Part shown: positions 54,787 to 62,762 of the stretch, piece after piece
How positions within the stretch are numbered: position 1 is the first letter of the stretch
Layout: each line of letters starts with the position of its first letter
Assembly (NCBI RefSeq): GCF_023715705.1
Contig: NZ_JAMBOS010000005.1
Location: forward strand, 1-64,000
DNA length: 64,000 nucleotides
DNA from: Halalkalibacter oceani
Lineage (GTDB): Bacteria > Bacillota > Bacilli > Bacillales > Bacillaceae_D
Direction: 5' to 3'
The notes under the pieces: model-generated
Seen by the model: only the letters and a program-made list of their open reading frames with translations
Databases searched by the model: none
What the model was told of the DNA's origin: nothing
Made by a program: the position numbers and the translations under genes

Positions 54787-55788
54787 ATGAAGCAGTTTGT
54801 CTTATTATCCCTGATTGTCTCTTGTCTCATGCTTTCTTCTCCTGTTTCAGCCGAGACGAAGGATGAATTAACAGTTGAACAAAAATATGAGAAAAGAATG
54901 GAGCTGTATCAGAAGGCAGAAGCGCTGACGAGCATTCCCTGGCATTATTTGGCCGCGGTCGATACGTTTGAACGCGGGCTGCGCCGGACCTTGAAAAACC
55001 GGCCGCGCGAGGAAGGGGTCATCTCGATATTTTATACAGAAGAAGAATGGGCAGGACCGCTCAATCCTGATCCAGCGGATACGAACCCACTCTCCATTCA
55101 GCTGTTCGGCGGGGTCGGGCTTGATGGGGACGGCGATGGACGGGCGGAGCGGACAAATGACGAGGATGTGTTATATACACTCGCTCACTTCCTTGAGCAA
55201 TACGGTTTTGCCGAGGAAGACTTCCGCATCGCCTTATGGGAAAAGTATCAGCGCGAGCAATCTGTCAACATCATTGATGGTCATTCCCGCGTGTACAAGC
55301 ATTTTGAAACACTAGACCTTGATGATCACTCCTTCCCAATGCCGATCCGTTCCACTTACAGCTACCGCAACACATGGGGAGATAAGCGGGGCTGGGGAGG
55401 TAGACGGATTCACGAGGGAACCGACATTTTTGCCGGCTACAATGTGCCAATTCGGGCGACGGCTTATGGCCGAGTTGAAATTTTAGGCTGGAATAAATAC
55501 GGAGGCTGGCGCATCGGAATCCGTGACTTAGATAATATTTATCATTACTTCGCTCATTTAAGCGGTTTTGAAAAAGGGGTCGAGGTCGGCAGCATCGTCT
55601 CTCCCGGCGATGTGATTGGCTATTGCGGAAGCTCCGGCTATGGAAAGCCCGGAACTCAAGGGAAATTCCCGCCGCATCTCCATTACGGCATGTACCGCGA
55701 TAACGGCTATACCGAATGGTCGTTTGACCCGTACCCTTATTTAAAGGCATGGGAAAGACAGGATTACCGAAAATTAAAAAGAGGATGA
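54787..55788 (+). CDS. lytH: Exported M23 peptidase LytH/YunA
   Basis: 333 residues with a signal peptide (LLSLIVSCLMLSSPVSA). M23 zinc motifs: HEGTDIFAGYNVPIRA (HxxxD) near 207-222 and HLHYGMY near 297 (HxH). B. subtilis LytH is the L-Ala-D-Glu peptidase that trims spore cortex stem peptides. The gene lies next to lipA as there. A short GGATGACTCG hairpin spans the stop codon. Confidence 0.9.
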   Translation: MKQFVLLSLIVSCLMLSSPVSAETKDELTVEQKYEKRMELYQKAEALTSIPWHYLAAVDTFERGLRRTLKNRPREEGVISIFYTEEEWAGPLNPDPADTNPLSIQLFGGVGLDGDGDGRAERTNDEDVLYTLAHFLEQYGFAEEDFRIALWEKYQREQSVNIIDGHSRVYKHFETLDLDDHSFPMPIRSTYSYRNTWGDKRGWGGRRIHEGTDIFAGYNVPIRATAYGRVEILGWNKYGGWRIGIRDLDNIYHYFAHLSGFEKGVEVGSIVSPGDVIGYCGSSGYGKPGTQGKFPPHLHYGMYRDNGYTEWSFDPYPYLKAWERQDYRKLKRG

Positions 55789-55807
55789 CTCGCTCGTCGA
55801 GTCATCC
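55783..55807 (+). terminator. Hairpin at the lytH stop
   Basis: GGATGACTCG pairs perfectly with CGAGTCATCC around 5 bases and includes the stop codon. No T run follows, so termination is uncertain. Confidence 0.45.
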
Positions 55808-55864
55808 CAGACCGTAGACATAACGCTGCTTGGTCAAACGTATTTTCTATCTGACTATCCGAAC

Positions 55865-56035
55865 AAATGAAAAGAGGGGAATCCGCCGCTCCTGAAATAG
55901 TCTTCGCTTTCCGCGGGAGCGGATTCGAAGCTCTGGATCGTGACAAATCCTTTATACCCAAAAAGCCTGTCGACCGTCTTGCTTTGCGAGACTTTGTCGA
56001 CAGGCTGGGCAAAAGGTGAAAATCAACCTTTCGCC
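55865..56035. repeat. GC-type repeat followed by a terminator cluster
   Basis: 55865-55925 contains AATCCGCCGCTCCTGAAAT and CTTCGCTTTCCGCGGGAGCG. Then AGCCTGTCGAC (55964-55974) pairs with GTCGACAGGCT (55996-56006), and CTGGGCAAAAGGT follows. The hairpin lies downstream of metS on the minus strand and of lytH on the plus strand, and may serve both. Confidence 0.6.
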
Positions 56036-56043
56036 TAAAGCTT

Positions 56044-56154
56044 TTATTGTTTTTTCTCTTTCGCTACTTTGACGGCGTTGGCAATGCTTAGACCCAATCC
56101 GCCCCATATGACAACCATCCCGATAATCATCATCACGATTGCACTTCCGCTCAT
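56044..56154 (-). CDS. metS: MetS-family small subunit of the NSS importer
   Basis: 36 residues: one membrane helix (AIVMMIIGMVVIWGGLGLSI) and a basic tail ending KEKKQ. It matches the MetS type of micro-protein that is required with MetP for methionine/alanine uptake in actinobacteria. Its ATG overlaps the stop of the transporter gene by one base (TAATG), so translation is coupled. Confident as a gene because of length, overlap and helix. Confidence 0.85.
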   Translation of the reverse strand: MSGSAIVMMIIGMVVIWGGLGLSIANAVKVAKEKKQ

Positions 56155-57689
56155 TATTGATCCACCCCTTTTTCAGATTGCTCTGCCGGAAGCTCAAGAG
56201 CTGATTTTTTCCATTTAAACGCCGCTAAAATAAAGCCGACAATAATCGCTCCGAGCGCAACGCCCCAGCCGGAAACAAGCAGGAATGAAGTCGGGTAATC
56301 TTCATAATTCGATGTCAGGTTGATAACCGTGTTTTGAATAAACATATACCCTAATACAATCGGGGTAATGACACCAAGACATACTTTCCACCACGCCCCT
56401 GTGCGGAAATCGGAAACGCCATTGGCATGATTTTGTAATGTCGGCAAGCCTTTCACAAACCATGCTACGGCAATGACAGAGACGAGACCGGCCAGGGCGA
56501 CGCCGAACTGATTAATAAAGTAGTCCGCCGCATCTAAGAAGAACAGACCTCCCTGTGTCGCATACAGTAAAGAAATTAAAGCAGAGAGACCGCCACCGAA
56601 AGCGACCGCTTTCGCCCGAGAAATCTGGAACTTATCCTGAAGACCGGAAATAAACGTTTCGACGATTGAAATAAGCGAGGATAAGCCCGCCAAGACGAGT
56701 GACCCGAAGAAGAGAACACCGAAGAACCCGTTAAACCCCGGGAACGTATTAATGATCTCCGGAAAGACGACAAACGCAAGTCCGATACCGGCATCCGCCA
56801 CATCAGCAACTGTTGTACCAGAGGCACTTGCCATAAAGCCGAGCGCGGCAAAAACCCCGATCCCTGCTAATAGCTCAAAGCTTGAATTACTGAAGCCCGT
56901 AATAAAGGCATTGTTGTTAATATCGGCTTTCTTCGGCAAATAACTTGAATAAGTAATCATAATCGCAAACGCAATTGACAAACTAAAGAAAATTTGGCCA
57001 TAAGCAGCCACCCAGACTCCCGGCGACATAATTTCCGCCCAGTCCGGTCTGAAGAATGCGTTTAGGCCGTCAAGGGCCCCTTCAAGCGTGACCGCACGAA
57101 TAACGATTAATAAGAACATCGCCACCAGCAACGGAATGAAAATCCGGTTCGCGACTTCAATCCCGCGCTTAACCCCTTTAAATAACACACCGAGGGTAAT
57201 AATCCAGACGACAATGAGCGGAATAAGTACTCCCGGAACAAGCGAGCCGAAATCCCCAGGCGCTCCTCCCGAAACGATATCAACGCGCTGTAAATATTCG
57301 CCCATCAGGAAGCCGCCCGTGTCCTCTCCCCAGCTTTGATTAAACGCGAAAAACGTATACGAGATCGCCCAAGCAATAATAACCGCATAATACGTTGCGA
57401 TGACAAAGGAAATCGCGACCTGCCACCAGCCGATCCATTCAGCTTTTTTAGTAAAACGCGCATACGACAACGGAGCGGAGCCACGATATTTATGGCCGAG
57501 CGTAAATTCCATAATTAAGAGCGGAATACCGGCAGTAAGAAGTGCAAATAAATACGGTAAGAAAAAAGCCCCCCCTCCATTCTCATACGCTACATATGGG
57601 AACCGCCAAATGTTACCTAGTCCGACAGCCGATCCAATCGCGGCTAAAATGAACCCGGCACGTGTTCCCCACTGCTCTCTTGCATTCAT
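56154..57689 (-). CDS. Sodium-dependent NSS-family amino acid transporter (MetP-like)
   Basis: 511 residues with about 12 membrane segments. The Na+/substrate site GSAVGLGNIWRFPYVAYENGG... begins at about residue 17, typical of LeuT-fold NSS proteins; FFSLSIAFAIMITYSSYLPK and GFANSS-like helix breaks are also present. The coupled MetS-type subunit suggests methionine or alanine as substrate. ATG has AAAGGAG upstream. Confidence 0.92.
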   Translation of the reverse strand: MNAREQWGTRAGFILAAIGSAVGLGNIWRFPYVAYENGGGAFFLPYLFALLTAGIPLLIMEFTLGHKYRGSAPLSYARFTKKAEWIGWWQVAISFVIATYYAVIIAWAISYTFFAFNQSWGEDTGGFLMGEYLQRVDIVSGGAPGDFGSLVPGVLIPLIVVWIITLGVLFKGVKRGIEVANRIFIPLLVAMFLLIVIRAVTLEGALDGLNAFFRPDWAEIMSPGVWVAAYGQIFFSLSIAFAIMITYSSYLPKKADINNNAFITGFSNSSFELLAGIGVFAALGFMASASGTTVADVADAGIGLAFVVFPEIINTFPGFNGFFGVLFFGSLVLAGLSSLISIVETFISGLQDKFQISRAKAVAFGGGLSALISLLYATQGGLFFLDAADYFINQFGVALAGLVSVIAVAWFVKGLPTLQNHANGVSDFRTGAWWKVCLGVITPIVLGYMFIQNTVINLTSNYEDYPTSFLLVSGWGVALGAIIVGFILAAFKWKKSALELPAEQSEKGVDQ

Positions 57690-57754
57690 TGTTCATTCTC
57701 CTTTCACATTTTTTTCGTCTTTCTTTCCATAAATATTCAAAAAATTACAACATT

Positions 57755-57783
57755 AGTATAAGTGCTTGAATACTTTTTGTCAA
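57755..57783 (-). promoter_or_regulatory. Promoter of the NSS transporter
   Basis: On the minus strand TTGACA (57778-57783), 17 bases, TATACT (57755-57760), about 65 bases before the ATG. The gap 57784-58017 is AT-rich with no gene. Confidence 0.8.
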
Positions 57784-58017
57784 AATTATTTGAAAATTAT
57801 TTGCTTTCTTTAACACTTTGCTACTTTGCTGTAAAGAAGCGCATTAACAGTAGATATCCCCTAACTCACTTCGACAATATTCAGACAATTAGTTATTCCA
57901 TTATAATAATTCTTGCGAAATTTGTCAAAATTTTTTCAGGGAAATGACGAAATATAGACATATCAGCCTGTCGACTGGCTGATTGCAGGTAAAGAAAGTT
58001 GCGGTGATAAGTTGCTT

Positions 58018-58140
58018 TGAATCCGCTCCCGGGATGGGGGCACGCTTTCCGCAGGCGGGCGTGGAACTAACCGGCTCCGCCGGTGGATTTCCACCAGCCC
58101 TTTCCTCCTGCAGGAGTCGGCCTCCCATCCCATCCGCTTT
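58018..58140. repeat. GC-rich intergenic repeat
   Basis: GAATCCGCTCCCGGGATGGG, CTTTCCGCAGGCGGGCGTGG and CCTCCTGCAGGAGTCGGCCT mark a long palindrome, ends pairing as AATCCGCT-CCATCCGCTT-like segments, related to the GC-type repeats at 32637 and 55865. Confidence 0.6.
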
Positions 58141-58344
58141 GAGCTGGCGTATCGCTGGTTATTAAAGGCTTGGATTCGAGGATAGCTAGCCCCTTCCCTT
58201 TTCCACATTCGGAAAGAACTATGCTCACCCATTCCGTATCTCCAACAGACGATAAACGAATTCACGTAAAATGCCTTTGAGCGTTCCTTCGCAAAGGCAT
58301 TTTGTCTACGGTCTGAAATTTTTTCTTTCTTCTACAAAATAAAA

Positions 58345-58384
58345 GGAATCTGGAGGAAAAGCGCCTTCTCCCCAGATTCCTTCA
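58345..58384 (-). terminator. Terminator after nhaC
   Basis: GGAATCTGG pairs with CCAGATTCC; GGA/TTCC and the inner loop extend it. T-rich sequence follows on the minus strand. Confidence 0.85.
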
Positions 58385-58394
58385 GCCTTTCAAA

Positions 58395-60002
58395 TTAGCC
58401 TTTAGCCACCCCTTGTGACATTTTACTCAGGATGACGATACTAATGATAAGGAGCAATGCTGCTGTTGCCGTACAAAGCCATACGCTGCCTGTCAGGCCG
58501 AGCACGAAATAAGCCAATAACGAAATCGCAGCGGCAATGAGCGCATAAGGCAGCTGGGTCATCACATGGTCGATATGATGGCTTCCAGCTCCGGTCGACG
58601 ACAAAATGGTCGTATCCGATATCGGCGAACAATGGTCACCGAAAATAGCTCCCGCCAATACGGCCGCTAGCATCGGCAGCATCATGGTGATGTCGATGAC
58701 AGCCACCATTTCTCCGGCAATCGGCAATAACAGACTGAACGTTCCCCACGATGTTCCGGTTGAAAAAGCGGCAAATCCTGCTATTAGGAATAACAAGAGC
58801 GGCAAAAATACAGGTGAGATCGTCCCATCGACAATCGAAGCCAAATATTGGCCTGTGCCTAAATCATCAATAATCGAAATAATCGTCCAGGCGAAGAATA
58901 GAATGTAAATCGCCGGCAGCATCGACTGGATGCCAAGCAGCAGGGCCTTTGCCAGGCTTGTCCCTCCACTTGGATTTCTCATATTTAAGAGCAACGCAAT
59001 AAGTAGTCCGACAAGACCACCATAAACAAGCGAAGCGGCCACATCTGTATTTTCAAATACAGCCAGTATCGTCAAAGCTCCCTCTGTTGCCTGGACGCCT
59101 GTCATCACCATGAAGAAAACCGTCGCCGCGACGAGGCCGACGATCGGCCAGATCAAATCACCAACCGTCCCCTTCTCGTTTGCTGTAATTTCATCCTGTG
59201 CTCCCGGTATCGGGCCGGCTGTCGGATCGACCAGTTCCCCCGTTTTCAACGCCCGTTCCTCATGGGTCCGCATCGAACCAATATTTAAATTAAACCAGGC
59301 AACGGCAATCACCAGGCATATCGCGATCCACGCATAAATATTCATCGGAATCATGATAAGAAAAGCCTGGAGCGCCTCATACTCCGTCACCCCATGAGTT
59401 GCCAGAATCCCGGCGATAATTGTAATAATATAAGCTCCCCAGCTCGAAATTGGCGCAATGACACACATCGGCGCAGCGGTCGAATCGACGAGGTAAGCCA
59501 GCTTGGCCCTGGAAATTCGATGCCGATCCGTCAATGGGCGACTCACATTTCCAACGGTCAAGCTGTTAAAATAGTCATCAATAAAAATTAAAATGCCTAA
59601 AAAGACCGTCAATACTTGCGCGCCCATTCTTGTCTTTACATGCTTCATCGCCCATTCCCCAAAGGCTCTGCTTCCTCCGGACCGTGTAACCAGCGCCGCC
59701 ATCATGCCGAGCAGCAGCAAAAACAAAATAATAAAAAACTCCCATGTGTTCAGTTCAAAGCCGCTTTGGAAAACAGCCTGGGTAATCCCGACGATCGTCA
59801 GCGGCTCCACCTCGCCATAATCAAAAATAATCCCCATCACAATCGCATAAATGTTCGTGAGCGCTTGCATCGGATTAAATTGGTGCAGCATTAACGCACC
59901 GACCACAATTCCCATTCCTAAAGAGAGTAGCACTCGCCTGGTCAGAATGACCATAACAAGAGCCAGAACGGGCGGCACGAGGGACCATACCGTTACTTCC
60001 AT
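58395..60002 (-). CDS. nhaC: NhaC-family Na+/H+ antiporter
   Basis: 535 residues with about 11-12 membrane segments. FIDDYFNSLTVGNVSRPLTD near 155-174, STAAPMCVIAPISSWGAYI near 187 and GAIFGDHCSPISDTTILSS near 455 are diagnostic. I place the start at ATG 60002 behind GGAGG because the longer frame runs through an intrinsic terminator in the leader. Exports Na+ (possibly with other roles) in exchange for protons. Confidence 0.92.
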   Translation of the reverse strand: MEVTVWSLVPPVLALVMVILTRRVLLSLGMGIVVGALMLHQFNPMQALTNIYAIVMGIIFDYGEVEPLTIVGITQAVFQSGFELNTWEFFIILFLLLLGMMAALVTRSGGSRAFGEWAMKHVKTRMGAQVLTVFLGILIFIDDYFNSLTVGNVSRPLTDRHRISRAKLAYLVDSTAAPMCVIAPISSWGAYIITIIAGILATHGVTEYEALQAFLIMIPMNIYAWIAICLVIAVAWFNLNIGSMRTHEERALKTGELVDPTAGPIPGAQDEITANEKGTVGDLIWPIVGLVAATVFFMVMTGVQATEGALTILAVFENTDVAASLVYGGLVGLLIALLLNMRNPSGGTSLAKALLLGIQSMLPAIYILFFAWTIISIIDDLGTGQYLASIVDGTISPVFLPLLLFLIAGFAAFSTGTSWGTFSLLLPIAGEMVAVIDITMMLPMLAAVLAGAIFGDHCSPISDTTILSSTGAGSHHIDHVMTQLPYALIAAAISLLAYFVLGLTGSVWLCTATAALLLIISIVILSKMSQGVAKG

Positions 60003-60032
60003 CTCACATCTACCTCCACTTCTTTTTTCCAC

Positions 60033-60240
60033 AAAAAAAGCAGCAATGGTCACCCACTCCTGCTGTTTAACATGCAAGTGTAATTTTCCATTACATCAGC
60101 TTTCTTTCCAACGATAAAAGGACATCAAATGCTGTCTCCTCTCCGGCAACGACATCCAGTACGTCTGCCTTCCCTGCCGGAGAATCTTCTATTCTTATCA
60201 TGGTTAGCAAACCGCAAGAATATACGATGTCAGTCACATA
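60033..60240 (-). promoter_or_regulatory. Structured leader of nhaC ending in an intrinsic terminator
   Basis: Directly before nhaC, AGCAG-AGTGG pairs with CCATT-CTGCT (60039-60064) and is followed by seven T (minus strand), a terminator inside the 5' leader. Upstream, GACATC (about 60228-60233) can pair with GATGTC (60121-60126), enclosing ATTCTT/AAGAAT and a GC-rich hairpin CTCCGGCA/TGCCGGAG. This is the layout of a transcription-attenuating riboswitch. I cannot assign a class; a sodium- or lithium-type switch would fit the gene. Confidence 0.6.
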
Positions 60241-60292
60241 TCATATACAACCAATTTAACATATTAACATATTGCCCCAAAGGTTGACAAGA

Positions 60293-61066
60293 CTATTGAC
60301 CGCTGCCCGATGTCGGTGTATCAGACGGAATAATCATTCCACCTTCTGAATACACATCCGGCACTTTCCCTGACGTTGTCATGACGCCAATCGGAATCGT
60401 TGTTTTCACCGCTTCGGTATTTGTCGCAAAAGGAATGACAATCTTTGCATCAACGATCATATCAAACGCAAGGGTAATTTTCGTATTGTTAATACCGATA
60501 TTTTCCACCTGCAAGTTCAAATCCGTTTTTACGTCACCAATAGCTGAAAACCGCACTGGAACTTGTGGCCCTAACTGAGCAAGCAATGCATTATTTGTCG
60601 CCTGCCCCAATGGAATGCTATAAATAATCCCACCTTCGGCTGAACTTAAAAGATCGTCCTTACTCTCCCCCTCATCAAATGAAATATCAAAGGCTTCTCC
60701 GCGCTCAATTGCCTTCAAGTGCCGTTGCACCCTGCCTGTCGCCTCTGACACAACACGATTATAAATTTGAGTATTCGGCTGGACACTTGTCACCATTCCA
60801 TCAGCATCGTACTGAATAATAAATAACTCTTCCTGATTCAGATCGGTGCTGATCTTTTTATTGACAGCGTCATTAATCGCTTTTGTCGCAATCACCCGCG
60901 CTTCCGTCGTCGCTATATGTACAAGCGTTGGTCGAATTCCTTTTTCAATAACCCACAACCCTAGTACAGTTAAAAGAACAAAAATAATAAATGAAAGCAG
61001 TAATACATAGCGAAACGGGAGCGGACCTTTTCTAGATTGGGGTCTGCTTCTTTTGGGTGCTCTCAT
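60293..61066 (-). CDS. yunB: Sporulation protein YunB
   Basis: 257 residues with one N-terminal membrane anchor (YVLLLSFIIFVLLTVLGLWV, about 16-35) and an extracellular domain with VPVRFSAIGDVKTDLNLQVE near 190. Matches YunB, which is made under sigma-E and needed for efficient sporulation. ATG at 61066 has AAAGGGGG upstream. Next to lytH/yunA in B. subtilis; here separated by the NSS and nhaC genes. Confidence 0.88.
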   Translation of the reverse strand: MRAPKRSRPQSRKGPLPFRYVLLLSFIIFVLLTVLGLWVIEKGIRPTLVHIATTEARVIATKAINDAVNKKISTDLNQEELFIIQYDADGMVTSVQPNTQIYNRVVSEATGRVQRHLKAIERGEAFDISFDEGESKDDLLSSAEGGIIYSIPLGQATNNALLAQLGPQVPVRFSAIGDVKTDLNLQVENIGINNTKITLAFDMIVDAKIVIPFATNTEAVKTTIPIGVMTTSGKVPDVYSEGGMIIPSDTPTSGSGQ

Positions 61067-61136
61067 GCTAAAAAACCCCCTTTGCTGACAAGTATATGCA
61101 CGAAGCAAAGAGAGTTTGATAAGATTCTTTTTCAGT

Positions 61137-61628
61137 TTACCGCTTACTCATCCGCTCATAAACAAGAAAATCATGGTCGTAGCGATTTTTTTCATCACGC
61201 TGTCCGGCAACCGAGGAGATCAGACGCCACTCCTCTTCATCAATCGGAGGAAAAAATGTATCGGCCGCAAAAGTCTCATGAATAAGCGTGACATACAGCC
61301 GGTCAACATCATGCCAAAAAAGCTGGAAGAGCTCACTTCCGCCAATCACAAAAAACTCCTCTCTCTCCCGGCTGAGCGCCATCACCTGCTCACGTTCATG
61401 AACGACTTCGCACCCTTCCGCCACAAAGCCGCGGTCACGCGTCATCACTACATTCCGGCGCTTTGGCAATGGCCGGCCAATCGATTGGTACGTTTTCCTC
61501 CCCATAACAATCGGGTGGCCGGTCGTTACTCGCTTAAAGTATTGCAAATCAGCCGGTAAATGCCACGGCAGCTGATTTTCTTTTCCGATCGCCCGGTTCT
61601 GATCCATCGCAACAATATAAGACAGCAT
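61137..61628 (-). CDS. dfrA: Dihydrofolate reductase
   Basis: 163 residues. Reduces dihydrofolate with NADPH. LSYIVAMDQNRAIGKENQLP at the start, LPWHLPADLQYFK with the catalytic Asp near 26, IVMGRKTYQSIGRPLPKR and VIGGSELF are intact. ATG at 61628 has GAAGGAG upstream. No thyA lies beside it, unlike the common thyA-dfrA pairing. Confidence 0.95.
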   Translation of the reverse strand: MLSYIVAMDQNRAIGKENQLPWHLPADLQYFKRVTTGHPIVMGRKTYQSIGRPLPKRRNVVMTRDRGFVAEGCEVVHEREQVMALSREREEFFVIGGSELFQLFWHDVDRLYVTLIHETFAADTFFPPIDEEEWRLISSVAGQRDEKNRYDHDFLVYERMSKR

Positions 61629-61694
61629 CGTTACCACTCCTTCATTTTCACATATCGTATCATATTGGCTGGAAAATGAGTAGAAGTCCCTCGC

Positions 61695-62762
61695 TTAAAC
61701 GAGGCTGACATGCTTCTCCAATGAGACGGCCTGGTTCAGCTTAACAACGACCTCATCACCGGGCGAATAGCGCTGCAACTGGTCGGTATGAACCGTGATC
61801 AGTTCACCATTCAGCTCGACTGAATAATGAAATTCTTTGCCTTGAAACATCACATTCCGAACAATGCCTGTTATCCCGGAGCCTGTCTTATCAAGCGCAA
61901 ATTGCTCCGGCCGTACCGGAAAGTACCCCTGCTTCCGAATCTGCGGAGAAATCGTACTTGACTGCCAGATGACCGCCTCGTCACCGAACGGCTTGAATTG
62001 ATCGCCATACCAGCTTCCTTTAATCAAATTCGCTTTTCCGACAAAAGTCGCCACAAACGGAGTAGCGGGCTGGGTATAGATTTGTTCCGGTGTACCAACC
62101 TGTTCAATCCGGCCGGCGCGCATCACGACAATTTCGTCGGCCATCGCCAAGGCTTCGGCCTGGTCATGAGTCACATAGACGATTGACGTTTTCACTAACC
62201 GGTGAATCGTTTGAATCTCCTGACGCAAATCCATGCGCAGCTCGGCATCAAGGCTGCTCAACGGCTCATCCATCAACAGCAGGGCCGGCTGCGGCGCCAA
62301 AGCACGAGCGATCGCCACCCGCTGCTTCTGCCCGCCTGACAGCTCATTAGGCATCCGCTCTCCATACTCCTGCAAGCCGACAATCTCGAGCATTTCCTCG
62401 ACTCGTTCCCTCGCTCGTTTCTTCAAATGCGCGGGAGTGAACCGGTGATGCTTTAAAGGAAACTGGATCTGCTCTTTAACCTTTAAATGCGGCCAAAGGG
62501 CAAACGATTGAAAAACCATCCCGATGTTGCGCTTTTCCGGCGGAGTCACCCGCGCTGGATGGGCGACCTGCTGCCCATTCATTCTTATTTCACCTGTCGT
62601 CGGCGCTTCAAATCCAGCCAACAGGCGCAGCAGCGTTGTTTTCCCGCAGCCGGATGGACCTAAGATCGCAATAAATTTCCCCTCTTCAATGGCCAAATCA
62701 ATTGGCGACAAGGCGGAGACATCACCAAATTTTTTCGATACATTTGCCAAGATTGTACTCAT
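61695..62762 (-). CDS. ABC transporter ATP-binding protein (Fe3+/2-AEP/polyamine type)
   Basis: 355 residues. Walker A GPSGCGKTT near 35, signature ELSGGQKQRVAIARAL near 133, Walker B LLLMDEPLSSLD and switch His YVTHDQAEAL, then a TOBE-type regulatory domain from about 280. The pattern matches FbpC-like importers. Its ATG overlaps the permease stop by four bases (ATGA). Iron is likely but phosphonate, thiamine or polyamine importers share this architecture. Confidence 0.9.
   Translation of the reverse strand: MSTILANVSKKFGDVSALSPIDLAIEEGKFIAILGPSGCGKTTLLRLLAGFEAPTTGEIRMNGQQVAHPARVTPPEKRNIGMVFQSFALWPHLKVKEQIQFPLKHHRFTPAHLKKRARERVEEMLEIVGLQEYGERMPNELSGGQKQRVAIARALAPQPALLLMDEPLSSLDAELRMDLRQEIQTIHRLVKTSIVYVTHDQAEALAMADEIVVMRAGRIEQVGTPEQIYTQPATPFVATFVGKANLIKGSWYGDQFKPFGDEAVIWQSSTISPQIRKQGYFPVRPEQFALDKTGSGITGIVRNVMFQGKEFHYSVELNGELITVHTDQLQRYSPGDEVVVKLNQAVSLEKHVSLV

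Noticed and set aside
60117-60240. Lysine riboswitch before nhaC
   Set aside because: Lysine switches do precede some NhaC-type transporters, but the GAGGTGC core is absent.
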